Below, one piece after another: positions 10,775 to 22,365 of a DNA stretch of 64,000 nucleotides. Position numbers and translations under genes: made by a program. Below the pieces are notes generated by a model. That model made no database searches. It was not told the DNA's origin and worked only from the letters and a program-made list of their open reading frames with translations. Each line of letters opens with the position of its first letter. Position 1 is the stretch's first letter. The stretch is from Mactra quadrangularis (taxonomy: Eukaryota > Mollusca > Bivalvia > Venerida > Mactridae). The DNA lies in contig CM046304.1 in NCBI GenBank assembly GCA_025267735.1, positions 8,804,001-8,868,000 of the forward strand, given 5' to 3'.

Positions 10775-12805
10775 ATGGTAAGAATTATTAACGGTCGATT
10801 TCACCAAGGTCAGATATGCTCACAAGCTGCAGGTTATCAGTGTACGGCAATTGCATTGGCTGTCATATTGTTTACGGTAGGCAATCATGTGCCAAGTCTG
10901 CGAAACTGGTCTACAAATGTTGTTGATGAAGTGATGATGCGTGGTCACAACTTGTATGAGCAAATACTTACGGAATCTGGCAATCCATCACCACGTTATT
11001 TAGGTCACTGGGAACTTCCTTCAGCTCTTGAAATTGATTCCGAACTTGTTCATTTAACTTATTACAATGACATTTTTTATGGATTAAATTTGCCTTATAC
11101 TAATCAGAACCTGGATGCAGAGCACCATGGGCATGGCTATAGAGAAGATGGTAGTATGTCTTTGTATGATGGAATTGAAGCAGGTGGGAGAATATCAGAC
11201 TTCATGTTGGTAACAGTTGAATCAAGTTCCTTTTCTATCTTAAGGTGTGATGGTGAATGGTATTTGTTTGATTCTCATGGCCGCAATGAAAATGGTATAA
11301 GTTCAAATACAGGATTTGCATCACTTTTATCTTTTGAGAATTTACAAGAATTAACTGCATTTATAAATACTAACTACTGTTCGGGTACATACAATTTAAC
11401 TCTTGTTTTCATTGAGAGGCCAATTTGTGAAGAGCAAGAGAATGATAGTACATATGTCATGAATGAACAACAAGATGACTTAAATATAGTTGAAATGGAA
11501 ACACAACAAGAAAGCAAACCATCAGTTAGTTTGAATGGAAATCATTTAGCAAAAGGGACGTGCTCGGAAAATTCAAAGTGTAAAGATGGTAAAAGTTCGA
11601 GGTGTTGTGGTAAAAAAGATGACTTGTTACAAATTAAAAGATATGAAGAACACATACAACAGAAAATTGAAGCATACTGCATGTGTTGTGAAAAAATTCT
11701 ATTTCCAGAACAAATAAGAAGATGTAATTTTTGTAACTTCAGTAATCCATTTGATGAAAACATTCCCTTGCGTTTTGAACCAAATAGTATATTTTGTAGT
11801 TTGTGTGCTTCATCTTTAAATAAGAACAAAATACCATCAACATGCAAATACAATAATGTTTTCTCAGGAAATATTCCGCCATGTATAAAAAAGCTTGGTA
11901 TTGCAGAGAAGAGAATGATCGCTCAGTTACAAAGTTATATGACTATTCTAATGCTCCCAGGGGGTCAATTTGCTGAGAAAGGCTTGGCGATTCATTTTCC
12001 AATGGATATGAATGAATACTGTGACCAACTGAAGAACATGGTAGAAGAACACTTTATAATCTTAGATAGTGGCAATGAAAAACCACAGACTCAAATGTTA
12101 TCTTTTAGAAAAGTGGCTAATTTTCAACATGTAAAAGATGCTTTGCAGTGGCTAAAAATTCATAATCATTTATATGATAAAGTACCTAATTTAGTGTCTT
12201 GTAATATTGAATTTCCTTTGGAGCCACAATTGATAAACCGCAATGTTACTTCTTGCAGAAATGAATATATTAGAAAACAATTAAATAATGTCCCTCAATG
12301 TACAGTTATACCAAATGATTTTGTTCAGCAAGAATATGATATTGAAACACTAATACGCAGCGGTAAGAAAATATCACTACCGACCCAATTTCAACAGCCT
12401 GTATGGCTTTCTGACATTCCACATGGTGAGGAATTGGCATATCCTTCATTATTTCCCTTAGGAGTGGGTGGTTTAAATGAAAGGCGCATCATTCCATTGA
12501 CACTAATGAAGTATTTTCAAATGCGGTTGTATAATAATGATAATCGATGGCGTCAGGACATTCCCTACCTGATGTTTTCAGTTAATCACATGGAACAGCA
12601 GAAGTTGGGAAATGAAATTGATATACAAATGAGGGTCAACAAAGTACATTCAGTTACTGCTGGCAGTCTTAATAATAATCCAGAGATATTTGAAAACTCA
12701 TACATGTTTATGAAAAACATACGGGGCACTGTTGCATACTGGACTAATGTGCTGTATGATTTACTTGCAATGGTAAAATGCTTAGGCCCTCCAACTATTT
12801 TATGA
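10775..12805 (+). CDS. Helitron ORF1: cysteine-protease-like domain plus DUF6570-like region
   Basis: 676 codons. Residues 20-180 look like a cysteine protease: AAGYQCTAIAL (Cys23), a glycine-rich middle, and YLFDSHGR (Asp166, His168). A Cys followed later by D-x-H on a short beta strand is the arrangement of herpesvirus-tegument-type deubiquitinases (MEROPS C76) and related OTU-like proteases reported in animal Helitrons. Residues 265-345 are Cys-rich (CMCC, CNFC, CSLC), followed by IPPCIKKLGIAEKRMIAQL. This is the block that precedes Rep in many Helitrons (DUF6570-like). The ORF ends in AYWTNVLYDLLAMVKCLGPP, directly before the Rep domain. A one-base deletion at about 12796-12799 appears to have split one large protein into ORF1 and ORF2, which overlap by 28 bases. 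The ATG at 10775 is preceded by no in-frame protein-like sequence. Confidence 0.8.
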   Translation: MVRIINGRFHQGQICSQAAGYQCTAIALAVILFTVGNHVPSLRNWSTNVVDEVMMRGHNLYEQILTESGNPSPRYLGHWELPSALEIDSELVHLTYYNDIFYGLNLPYTNQNLDAEHHGHGYREDGSMSLYDGIEAGGRISDFMLVTVESSSFSILRCDGEWYLFDSHGRNENGISSNTGFASLLSFENLQELTAFINTNYCSGTYNLTLVFIERPICEEQENDSTYVMNEQQDDLNIVEMETQQESKPSVSLNGNHLAKGTCSENSKCKDGKSSRCCGKKDDLLQIKRYEEHIQQKIEAYCMCCEKILFPEQIRRCNFCNFSNPFDENIPLRFEPNSIFCSLCASSLNKNKIPSTCKYNNVFSGNIPPCIKKLGIAEKRMIAQLQSYMTILMLPGGQFAEKGLAIHFPMDMNEYCDQLKNMVEEHFIILDSGNEKPQTQMLSFRKVANFQHVKDALQWLKIHNHLYDKVPNLVSCNIEFPLEPQLINRNVTSCRNEYIRKQLNNVPQCTVIPNDFVQQEYDIETLIRSGKKISLPTQFQQPVWLSDIPHGEELAYPSLFPLGVGGLNERRIIPLTLMKYFQMRLYNNDNRWRQDIPYLMFSVNHMEQQKLGNEIDIQMRVNKVHSVTAGSLNNNPEIFENSYMFMKNIRGTVAYWTNVLYDLLAMVKCLGPPTIL

Positions 12806-15756
12806 CATTATCAGCTGATGATTGTCATTGGACTGAACTTGATATGCTTTTGACTGGGCGAACATATGAAGAATGCCTCTCATGTCCTTCCTCAAGTTCA
12901 AACATGTTGAAGGATCCTCTGTTGACTTCAGTACACTTTGAAAGGAGGTGGAGATATTTGCTGCGTGATATAGTTAAAGGGAAACTGCAGCCATTTGAAA
13001 AAAATGTTGATCATTTTGCCCGTATTGAATACCAGAATCGTGGAAGTCCTCACCTGCATATATTTTTTTGGGTTTACAATGCACCCAATTTACATACTTC
13101 TTCTTCCAATGAAATAATTTCTTTTATAGATTCCATTATGAGATCTACCAAACCTACAAAGGAAGATGACGAAGAATTACATAATTTAGTATGTCGGTTA
13201 CAAGTTCATCATCATACATCTTCATGCCAAAGAAGAAATTTATGTCGCTTTGGATTCCCAAGACCAGCAGCTGAAAGGACTCATTTACTGCAAAATGTTG
13301 ATGTGACAAACCCACGGAACAGGGGGAGATTTTATGAAACAGCTCGCACTATAGATGATCAATATGTTAATGCTTACAACGATGTAATTTTAAGAAGATG
13401 GAGAGCAAATATGGATATTCAGATGGTAAGTGGTAGTCATGGATTAGCATACTATGTCTGCAGTTACATTGCCAAAGCTGAGCCAGATGATCTGAAACAA
13501 GCGCTGGGAAAAGTTATTCAGGATGTTTCTTCACAACCTCAGGCATATTCTTTAAAAAGGAAGCTCTATACAATTGGAAATACTGTTTTAAAGTCTAGAC
13601 GCTTGAGTGCACAAGAAGCAGCTGCCAGAATTGGACATCTGCAGTTCATTTGGAAGTCAAGAGAAGTTGTATTTTTGAATACCAGACCCATTGATCAACG
13701 CTTTAGATTATTGAAACCAAAGAATATAAGAGACAAGCTGCCTAATAATAGTACTGAAATTTTTTGTACTAATATTTTGGATTATTATGCTGACAGACCA
13801 ATAGAAATGGAAAAAATATCACTGTTCAAGTTTGCTTCAAATTATAAAATTTCACAATCCCAGAATGTTGATGTGACAATGAGAAGTCTGCCAAGATTCA
13901 AGTTACAAACACTTGGGAAAATTATGCAACAGAGAAGGCACACTGCTGTTATTAGGACACCAGGATTTCGAGCCAACAGTGACGAATATTTCTTTTCTCT
14001 TCTGATGCTTCATTTACCATATAGAAAGGAAACTGAAATAATTGGTTCTCATTCTACAGCTAAAGCAGCATTTATTAATAAGAATCATTTATTTGATATT
14101 GATAATGTGCAATACAGCTCATATTTACATGATATTGAACGAGTTGTGCGTCTAATTAGGGCAACAAATGAAGACTTGGGAGCTTTGATTGCTCCGAATA
14201 CAGATGAAGGTTTTGAAATGAGTGAAGAAAATGTTGCGGAGGAATTTACATTGATGAGTTGTAATGTATTGCCTCAAAACTGTGACAATTCTACAGAGTT
14301 TTCGAACAATTTCACTAGTGACATTAATGTGCATAACCTTCAAGTTAATCTTCTTTCTGAAGATGAAATCAGTGATCAGATTGAAAGATTAAATACTGAT
14401 CAACAAAAGGTTTTTAATATCATCCAAGGACACTTTAACAGTCATTGCCGTCATCATTTACATATGTTTATCAGTGGAGAAGGGGGAACTGGTAAATCTT
14501 TTTTTATCAAAACGTTAGTAGAATGGATAAGGTGCTATACAGCTTCTTTTCCTGGGGGAAATCCAGTACTAGTTTGTGGGCCTACAGGAATGAGTGCAAA
14601 AAATACACAAGGAAAAACTATTCATTCAGTGCTTAAATTACCAATTCAACATGGTAAGGAGCCAGAGTACAAAGAATTGTCTAATCGAGTATTGCAGCAG
14701 TTACGATGTCAAGTTAGAAATGTTCATACTCTTGTAATTGATGAGATATCAATGGTTTCGAATTCAATGTTGATTTATATTCATAGACGTCTTTGTGCAA
14801 TAAAGCAAAATAATGAATATTTTGGTGGTATGAACATTATATTGATAGGAGATTTCTTCCAGTTAAAACCGATACGTGGCCAGTTTGCATTTACAAATAC
14901 TTTGCTGTGGAGTTTATTTGACAATTTCATTCTAAATACTAATGTGCGCCAAGCCACTGATGTTAGTTACAGTCTTCTGCTAAGTAGGATTAGACAAGGT
15001 AGAATTTTAAGAAGTGACATAGATGTTTTATTGACAAGAATGATAGCTGATGATGATGAACGATTTATAGGAGCCCTGAGAGTTTTCCCAACTGTGAGAG
15101 AAGTTACAGAATACAATAAAATGAAACAAGAACATCTGAATAAACATTGCATTCAGCATGTTGCCATTCATGAATTTCATTCTACAGACACAGGAGTCAA
15201 TGATTGTATCGATAATTTTATCCCTAATGATGACAGAGATGCTGGTGGTCTACCAAGGGTGTTATCACTGTCTCCAGGCACACGTGTTATGTTGATAAGA
15301 AATATAGCAACTGACCAAGGACTTGTTAATGGAGCATTAGGATTTGTGAAAACATGTTATTTTGAAAATGGACAGCTTTTAAGCATTTATGTACAATTTG
15401 ATGATGAAACAATTGGTTCTGCTTTTTACAACAGTGAGCACAATGCTATTGGTATAGAGCAGATAAGTCAAGAATTTTATTTTGAAGGAAGATCAATATC
15501 CAGAACACAGTTTCCACTCCTTCCAGCCTGGGCCTGTACCATTCATAAAGTTCAAGGAATATCTACTGATAAAATTGTAGTTTTGTTAGGGAAAACTGTT
15601 TTTGCAGAGGGACAATTTTATGTTGCTTTATCTCGTGTTCGAACATTAAACGGACTTGGCATATTATCTCTAGACCCTTCAAGAGTAAAAGCTGATAAAA
15701 AAGTTATTACATTCTATGAAAACTTGTCCTTGGACTGTAAGCACATACATAATTAA
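12778..15756 (+). CDS. Helitron ORF2: Rep (HUH) nuclease and Pif1-type helicase
   Basis: 992 codons, open throughout. The replication initiator domain has an HUH motif (PHLHIFF, His92 and His94) and a two-tyrosine motif (YYVCSY, Tyr226 and Tyr230). The helicase domain has Walker A GEGGTGKS (567-574), VIDEISMVS (about 653-661) and late motifs PAWACTIHKVQGIS and YVALSRVR. Rep nicks and joins single strands and the helicase unwinds the donor during Helitron transposition. The true N-terminus is in ORF1: the first seven codons of ORF2 are an artefact of the frameshift, and from YFMTLSADD on the sequence is the expected Rep start. Apart from that one indel all catalytic residues are present, which suggests recent activity or an assembly error at the junction. 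Confidence 0.92.
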   Translation: MLRPSNYFMTLSADDCHWTELDMLLTGRTYEECLSCPSSSSNMLKDPLLTSVHFERRWRYLLRDIVKGKLQPFEKNVDHFARIEYQNRGSPHLHIFFWVYNAPNLHTSSSNEIISFIDSIMRSTKPTKEDDEELHNLVCRLQVHHHTSSCQRRNLCRFGFPRPAAERTHLLQNVDVTNPRNRGRFYETARTIDDQYVNAYNDVILRRWRANMDIQMVSGSHGLAYYVCSYIAKAEPDDLKQALGKVIQDVSSQPQAYSLKRKLYTIGNTVLKSRRLSAQEAAARIGHLQFIWKSREVVFLNTRPIDQRFRLLKPKNIRDKLPNNSTEIFCTNILDYYADRPIEMEKISLFKFASNYKISQSQNVDVTMRSLPRFKLQTLGKIMQQRRHTAVIRTPGFRANSDEYFFSLLMLHLPYRKETEIIGSHSTAKAAFINKNHLFDIDNVQYSSYLHDIERVVRLIRATNEDLGALIAPNTDEGFEMSEENVAEEFTLMSCNVLPQNCDNSTEFSNNFTSDINVHNLQVNLLSEDEISDQIERLNTDQQKVFNIIQGHFNSHCRHHLHMFISGEGGTGKSFFIKTLVEWIRCYTASFPGGNPVLVCGPTGMSAKNTQGKTIHSVLKLPIQHGKEPEYKELSNRVLQQLRCQVRNVHTLVIDEISMVSNSMLIYIHRRLCAIKQNNEYFGGMNIILIGDFFQLKPIRGQFAFTNTLLWSLFDNFILNTNVRQATDVSYSLLLSRIRQGRILRSDIDVLLTRMIADDDERFIGALRVFPTVREVTEYNKMKQEHLNKHCIQHVAIHEFHSTDTGVNDCIDNFIPNDDRDAGGLPRVLSLSPGTRVMLIRNIATDQGLVNGALGFVKTCYFENGQLLSIYVQFDDETIGSAFYNSEHNAIGIEQISQEFYFEGRSISRTQFPLLPAWACTIHKVQGISTDKIVVLLGKTVFAEGQFYVALSRVRTLNGLGILSLDPSRVKADKKVITFYENLSLDCKHIHN

Positions 15757-16080
15757 AGACTCCTAACATTCTTATCATACAATTATTGCTATGGCAAGAA
15801 ACGCATGAACATAAGCATTTACATTGATGCATTGTGGCTCTATGTCAATTAAAATTAATAATGGCTGGAACATTCTTTTAAAGACTTGCTTATATGTAGA
15901 TGTATTTATTCATCCGATACCATTTCCTTCTTGAACATGTGAACATTTTATTCAACAATATCATATTGACCAATGATCATAATTATGTAATTGAGATATT
16001 TAACCATAGCAAATGTAGACTTTTCAACTTTAAATCAGTAAAACGCAGTTTGTGCACTACACCCCGATGATCACAATTTT
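15757..16080. other. Helitron spacer between the Rep-helicase ORF and a tandem repeat
   Basis: No gene is visible. A 37-base word at about 16004-16040 (AGCAAATGTAGACTTTTCAA core) recurs in degenerate form at 17385-17424, on the far side of the next repeat, as if it flanked an insertion. Confidence 0.5.
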
Positions 16081-17297
16081 AGCTCGACTTTACGAAGTAA
16101 TGTAGAGCTCTTCTACTCGCCCCGACGTTTGCGTCCACATTTCTGATTAAAGTATTTGTGCAGTAAAATATTTTCTCCATTATCTTTGTTATTTCTTAAG
16201 ATATTAACTTCAAACTTTAAATATATGTTCCTTACTATTAACCACATCTCATGTGACAAGGCTCATAACTTCAAACATATTCTTTTTAAAATTATGTCCC
16301 CTTGAAGTGATTGAAGTTTTTGTGCACAGATTAAAGTTTTTGTGCAGTGAAATATTTTCTTCTATATCTTTGTTATTTCTTAACATATTAACTTCAAACT
16401 TTAAATATATGTTCCTTACTATTAAACACATCTCATGTGACAAGGCCCATAACTCCAAACACATTTTTTATGAATTATCTCCCCTTGAACTAATTGAAGT
16501 TTTTGTGCACAGATTAAAGTTTTTGTGCAGTAAAATATTTTCTTCTATATCTTTGTTATTTCTTAAGATATTAACTTCAAACTTTAAATATATGTTCCTT
16601 ACTATCAACCACATCTCACGTAACATGCTCCATAACTCAGAATGCATTTTTTCAGAATTATCTCCCCTTGAACTTAGAGCTTTGTTTAAAAAAAAATTGA
16701 TTTCACTGCAATCATTTTATTTCTTTAGGTATTGATTTCAAACTTTAAATATATGTCCCTTATTATCAACCACATCTCATGTGATAAGGTTCATAACTCT
16801 GTTTACATTTTTTAAAGTCATCCTCCTTGAACATATAAGATTCTTTAATGAATATTTGTTTTTACTGCAACTGTTTTATTTCTTAGGTATTGACTTAAAA
16901 TATATGTTCCTTATTATCAACCACATCTCATGTAACAAGGTTCATAACTCCATATATATTTTCTCAGAATTACCTCCCCTTGAAATTAGAGTTTTCTTTA
17001 AAAAGTTTGTTTTTACTGCAACTGTTTTATTTCTTCAGGTATTGACTTCAAACTTAAGATATATGTTCCTTATTATCAACTACATCTCATGCGACAAGAT
17101 TCATAACTCCTTATACATTTTTTCTGAGTTATCCCCGTTGAACTTATAGTTATCTATTTTTGTATTTTTTTTTTGAATATGTTAAGGTTATATCTTGAAA
17201 TTATAAAATATGTATGTTCCTTACCATCAACCACATCTCCTGTGACAATCACTTATTAAGTCGAGCATGCTGTCTCCTCTGACAGCTCTTGTTATTG
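16081..17297 (+). repeat. Dispersed repeat with seven internal tandem units
   Basis: The termini are AGCTCGACTTTA (left) and GACAGCTCTTGTTA (right). An inverted two-unit copy with the same termini lies at 60356-60690. Inside, a unit with AAATATATGTTCCTTACTA and CCACATCTCATGTGACAAG recurs at about 16221, 16405, 16588, 16749, 16900, 17059 and 17209. The spacing falls from about 184 to about 152. The open frames seen across it are by-products of the repetition. Confidence 0.85.
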
Positions 17298-17589
17298 CTA
17301 CAGCCATAAACTGTGGCTACCTATTGTAAAAGTGCTTTATACTTGCAAAAGCTCTTGAAGTTTTCTTACTTTTACATGTAAATAACTTTAGCAAATGTTG
17401 ACTTTTCAATTTCAAATCAGTAATTAGTAATGCTTCTGTAAATAATGGCTGATTTTATTGCATAATTTTTCGAAAATACTTTCAGAAATAATACTTTGAA
17501 CCTGCAACTTCGAACATAACATATATTATATTTTACGCTGTACACTTTATATATGCATATCTATGATTTCTTTCCATTTCTTACTTCAG

Positions 17590-20500
17590 TCATTAAGTGA
17601 TTTGCAAAGGACAGGGCAGTCAACTTCACCACTGAGGGTGAAAGTTCTTCATGTTCTTCCTGTGAGGGAGTATGAGAATGCTCAAAAAAGAAAGATGGCA
17701 GTTATTGAAGCAGTTGTTGCTGACTCAACAGGATATAAGAGGCTCATGGTGTATAATAGGACGGCATTCCCCATGATTAAGGAAGAAAAATCCTTAATGA
17801 TGTTAAATGTTATATGCAAAACAAGTGAAATAGTAGCCACAAGTTCATCCAAGTTACTACTCATCCCAAATGTTGAGATAGGAGATGACGTAAAAGTAGA
17901 AGCGGCCTCTCTTTTCAAGCAAATGAAGAATCCACCTGGGCCACATCACTGCACAATATTGGAGGCAATGGAACTTCCACCTGGAACCTCTGTTACTGTG
18001 GATGTAAAGGTTGTAGAGGTTTGTATTACTTTGATTTTTTTTTTGCGTGAGCACTTTGTGATTATCCTTTGTCTGGCGTGCATTTGTGCATGTGTAGTCT
18101 TCATTTCCTATAAACATCTCCTTCATCACTAAGTCAGATTTAAAAAAAAATGATAGCACTGTTCAAAGAATAAAATTTCATGCAGATTTCTTGTAGCCTT
18201 GGCCAAAAGGCAGTTTCTAAAATCTCATTTGTTTTGGTATAATCGCCATAGTTTATTAGGCTATTGTTATTTTCATTTATAATTTTGAAAATTCTCAAAC
18301 ATCTGATTTGTTTAGGTATAATCGCCATAGTTTATTAAGCTATTGTTATTTTCATTTATAATTTTGAAAATTTTCAAAAATTTTGTTTTGGTATAATCGT
18401 CATAGTTTATTTAGCTATATTTTTTTCCTTTATAATTTTGTATTCTGATATATATGTGTGTTTTGTATGCAATTATGCACTGAATAATGATATTTCAATA
18501 CATTTCATCTAGCAACAAAAATTGTATAAAATGTAAAATATGTTTATTAATTGATATAAAATAAAATGAATGTTGCAGGTTGAACCTGTTCAAACAGTCG
18601 CAACATCATATGGTGGAGAAACAAACGTAAGAAACGGAGTGTGTGGTGACGTAACTGGATGCATGCCATTTGCCTTATGGCGAAATCTTGCCACAACACC
18701 GCTGTCTTCTGGTGACTGCATACACTTCAACAATGCCATCGTCTCAAAGACCACTGATGGACAGCCAAAGCTTTCGGGAAACCAGACAACCACTGTTGAG
18801 GTTTGTTTTGTATTTGGTCTCTTTAAAAGCTACATATCTTAAGGATTCAAAACAAATAAAGCTTCTTTTGCCTTCTCAAAGTAATAATATTACAGTGTAT
18901 TGTTTCCTGTGCACTTGCTTAGTTATCTCCAATAAAACACCATCAGAAAACTGCTTTAAATTTGAACCCTTGTGTAACTATTTTATTATCTCACCTGTGC
19001 ACAAAGTGCTCAGAGTGAGCTTTTTAACTATTTTATTATCTCACCTGTGCACAAAGTGCTCAGAGTGAGCTTTTGTGACAGTCCTTTGTTTGTCATTTGT
19101 CAGTGCTTTGTTTGTCAGTGTGTGCGTGCATGCGTCAATTTCCTCATTCAAACGACATCTCCTCTGAAACCACTCATTTGATTTTGACCAAACTTCACAG
19201 CAATGATCCCTAGGTGTTCCCCTCCCAAAGTTGTTCAAACTGTTCCAGTTCGTTGCATAAGTAGGTTACAGGGTAAAAAAGTAGTAGTAGTAAAAATCTT
19301 ATTGTCTGAAACTACAAAACCCACAGCTTTCATATTTGGTATATAACATCATCTAGAAGCCATTTACCTAAGTGGTTAAAATAATGCCCTTGGAGTCAAA
19401 ATTGACTTTGCCCTGGGGGACACAATTTTACATTGAATTATATAGCGAAAACTTCAAATTACTTCTTCTCTTGAACCGTTAATGGGAATTTAACCAAACT
19501 CAACAGAAATGATCCCTGGGTAGTCAGTCTCCTACTAAAATTATTCAATTTTTTTTGATTGGTTGCATAAATGGCTCAAGGGGTCAAAAAATGGGTTTTC
19601 AAAATGCATTCTTCAAAAATCCTCTTGTCTGAAAGTAAAAGAGTGGAAGCTTTCATATTTGGTATATAGCATCATTTAGCAGTCCTATACCAAACTTGTT
19701 TAAATTATGCTTCTGGGGTCATAATTTTATATTGAATTATATAACGAAAACTACTTCATCAAACTATTTCCTTTCTTGAACCACTTATGAAAATTAGACC
19801 TAACTCAACAGGAATGATCCCTGGTCCCCTACCAAAATTGTTGAAATGGTTCTGTTTGGTTTCTAGAAAGAATGTTCAAATTATGGCCCTAATATAAATT
19901 GAGACCCAACCTGAGGGCGGGGCTTATCTAATTTACATACAGTAATATAACAAATTCTAGAAAATGTTATTGCAAAAATTTACTAACGCCTTGATATTTG
20001 GTGTACAACATTAGTGGTCCTTAGCAAATGGCTCCACTGTGACCTTTCCCTCAGGTGAGCAACCCAGGCCTCTTGTATATTCTTTCAATGATTATTGATT
20101 TGCAGCCATAAATTTATCTTCACCAAAGATGCTGTCATCAAGTTGAATCTACTTATTATACCCCCGCTTCGAAGAAGAGGGGGGTATACTGTTTTACCCT
20201 TGTCCGTGCGTCCGTCCATCCGTCCGTCCGTTACAAAATTTCCGTCGCAGTTTTCTCAGCAACTATAACATGCAGCAGCCTAATACTTTGCATATTGCTT
20301 CATCCCATAGTCACATGTGGTGTAAAGCGATTTCATGCTCCTTGCTCATCTACTTCCTGTTTGTCGCATATTTTTAGATTTTGGCGGGGGTATCACTAGT
20401 GAGCATTAGCTCACAGATTTACTTGTTTTAAAATTGTTTATGTTGATGTCTTAATAAACTTGGTACTTACTGAACATTATAAAACATTTAAAACACAGCT

Positions 20501-21116
20501 TTCTAAATCATAATTTCTAAGAAAATCAAATACACCTAAGTACACCAATCATATTTAACCAGCATTATATGATAGGTTGTAAGCAAACAACAGATGCAGA
20601 GGTCAATGTTTAACTTATAAGTTTGAAATCATGTAGTGAATTTTCTGTCTATTTAATGTTTTTATCAAAAACTAATTCTTATAACTTGTCCAAATCTTGT
20701 TTTCATTTCAGTTCCTACCTGCTGATACAATTGAACATACGAAGGGTTCATCAACATATGATCAAACAGGAGAATTAATTGGATTGAGCTCTGTCCATGA
20801 ATATCATTCATGTTCAAGACAACAGTGTTTCAACAAAAAACTAGACAATTACAAATGTCCAAAATGCAATACAGATTACACAGACAACAACAACAACAAG
20901 AGTGTAATCTGCACTGTGGCAATTCAACAACAAAGTGAAATAAACAACTTCACATTGTTCCCCACACAACTCCAACAAATCCTTCACACTGAAGAAAAAT
21001 TCACTTCCAAAGAACAAGTTGAGGAAGCCATTCTGAACATTGTACCGGCAAAAGTTGGCTTTACCAAAAGCCCCCAAAAAAACTCAAATACTGTTACAGT
21101 TATTAAACAAATCTAG
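17590..21116 (+). CDS. RPA-like single-strand DNA-binding protein, three visible exons
   Basis: Exons are 17590-18018, 18579-18800 and 20712-21116, with stop TAG. All junctions are phase 0 with GT-AG introns. They encode about 351 residues; an upstream exon is probable because the first exon starts at an acceptor (TTACTTCAG). Exon 1 has an OB-fold-like pattern (VKVLHVLPVREYENAQKRKM, then VEAVVADSTGYKRLMVYNR-type beta strands). Exon 3 has CSRQQCF and CPKC, matching the C-x4-C...C-x2-C zinc ribbon of the RPA70 C-terminal OB domain. It lies on the same strand as, and downstream of, the Rep-helicase, inside the Helitron ends. RPA-like cargo is known in Helitrons of other lineages. The family assignment is good; the role in transposition is inference. 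A polyadenylation signal follows at 21195. Confidence 0.72.
18978..20075 (+). repeat. Bivalve-type dispersed repeat in RPA intron 2
   Basis: It starts with a perfect 49-base direct duplication (about 18978-19073: ATCTCACCTGTGCACAAAGT and AGTGAGCTTTT). It is followed by internally repetitive text (CTTTCATATTTGGTATATA, CTACCAAAATTGTT) and ends at TTTCCCTCAGGTGAGCAACC. The same family recurs at 24735-26075 and at the 3' end of 41808-43065. Confidence 0.8.
20158..20430. repeat. Short dispersed repeat with TACCCCC / GGGGGTATC ends
   Basis: About 270 bases from ATACCCCCGCTTCGAAGAAG to GGCGGGGGTATCACTAG. It includes a run of CCGTCCGTCCGT. The outer words are inverted, so it may be a small MITE. No coding potential. 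It is inside RPA intron 2. Confidence 0.55.
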
Positions 21117-21194
21117 GTTTCCAATACAAACTGGTTAAATATCATGAATGTATATGTTTGGAAGACAATTCTGTAAACTTTATTGTTGAAAGTA

Positions 21195-21200
21195 AATAAA
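21195..21200 (+). terminator. Polyadenylation signal of the RPA-like gene
   Basis: AATAAA lies 79 bases after the stop codon at 21116, in an AT-rich 3' UTR context. Confidence 0.5.
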
Positions 21201-21869
21201 AAATTCATCAAGATAAACATCTTCTCTACTTTGTAACTGTGTTATGGCTATATAATTTTAAAGAATTCTGACATGTACTGAAAATATTTTTCCACTTTTA
21301 TTTTCAACTGATTACAATAATTTGTTAACACTAAAATACCAAAGTACTTTTTGATAAAATACACTTTATTTCTTACAGTAATGTTCTTCAAAATGTGTAT
21401 ATTTTTGATGTTGGATACATTTTAATGGCGCTAGAAAGTCTGGAACAGAAAGCCATTTTTATATTATAATGTTTTTGAGCATATTTTTCTACTTTTGAAT
21501 ACTTTAATACAAACTAATCAATGCTTCCTATTTTAAGACATTCTAAAGGTTCATTATACTCATGTTTAAATTTTGTTAAGGATTTGTTATTCTCTTTTTC
21601 TATTTTAACTTTACATTTTTGATATTCAAACACTAAAAAAGTGTTGAAGAAAATATTTATTAATCATTCTCATAGTTGTGTATTGTTGTACATATAGAAA
21701 CCTAAACATTTTCACTTTATCAGTCTTTTCTAGTAGCAAACATTTTGTTCCAATAAAACTTACATTATTTGATAAAAAGTTTCCTTGATTTAATGTTTTA
21801 GCAGTGTTGGTTTTAAGGTTTTATGGTTTTATTTCTTGTAAATATTTTCTTCAGTCATTTTTTTCACCT

Positions 21870-22365
21870 TTGTACAATGTGAATTGTCTTTTTTTCAACC
21901 TTTTAAGCTTACTTTTTTTCTCTCAGTAACAACATGCATACCTTTCATTTTAACCATGTGTTTTTTGTTTTGCCAAAACATTTTTTTCCTTTATATTTTT
22001 GTTTCACCTTTGTACATAGTATGTTGTTATTTTTTTTTCTACCGTCTTTGCTCATGTTTTCATTCATTACAAGAAGCATACCTTTCATTTCAACCATGAT
22101 TGTGTATTTGTTTTTGTTAAAGAGATTTGTTGCTTCATATTTTTGTTTAACATTTTCTTGTAAGATTTTTTTCCTTTATATCTTTGTTTCACCTTTGTAC
22201 ATAGTATGTTGTTATCTTTTTTTCTACCGTTTTTGCTCATGTTTTATTTTTTTCATCCATTACAAGAAGCATACCTTCCATTGCAACCATGATTGTGTAT
22301 TTGTTTTTCTAAAAGAGATTTTTGCTTCATCTTTTTGTTTAACATTTTCTTGTTGCATGCGAAGA
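21870..22365 (+). repeat. Tandem duplication, unit about 185 bp
   Basis: The words CACCTTTGTACATAGTATGT, CTCATGTTTT and ATTACAAGAAGCATACCTT recur with a 185-base offset (for example TGTACATAGT at 22011 and 22196). A third, partial unit may precede them at about 21865. T-rich frames across it are not genes. Confidence 0.75.

Noticed and set aside
16253..17149. Two Phe/Leu-rich frames of 160 and 122 codons
   Set aside because: They follow the tandem repeat units and repeat their own sequence; no independent coding evidence.
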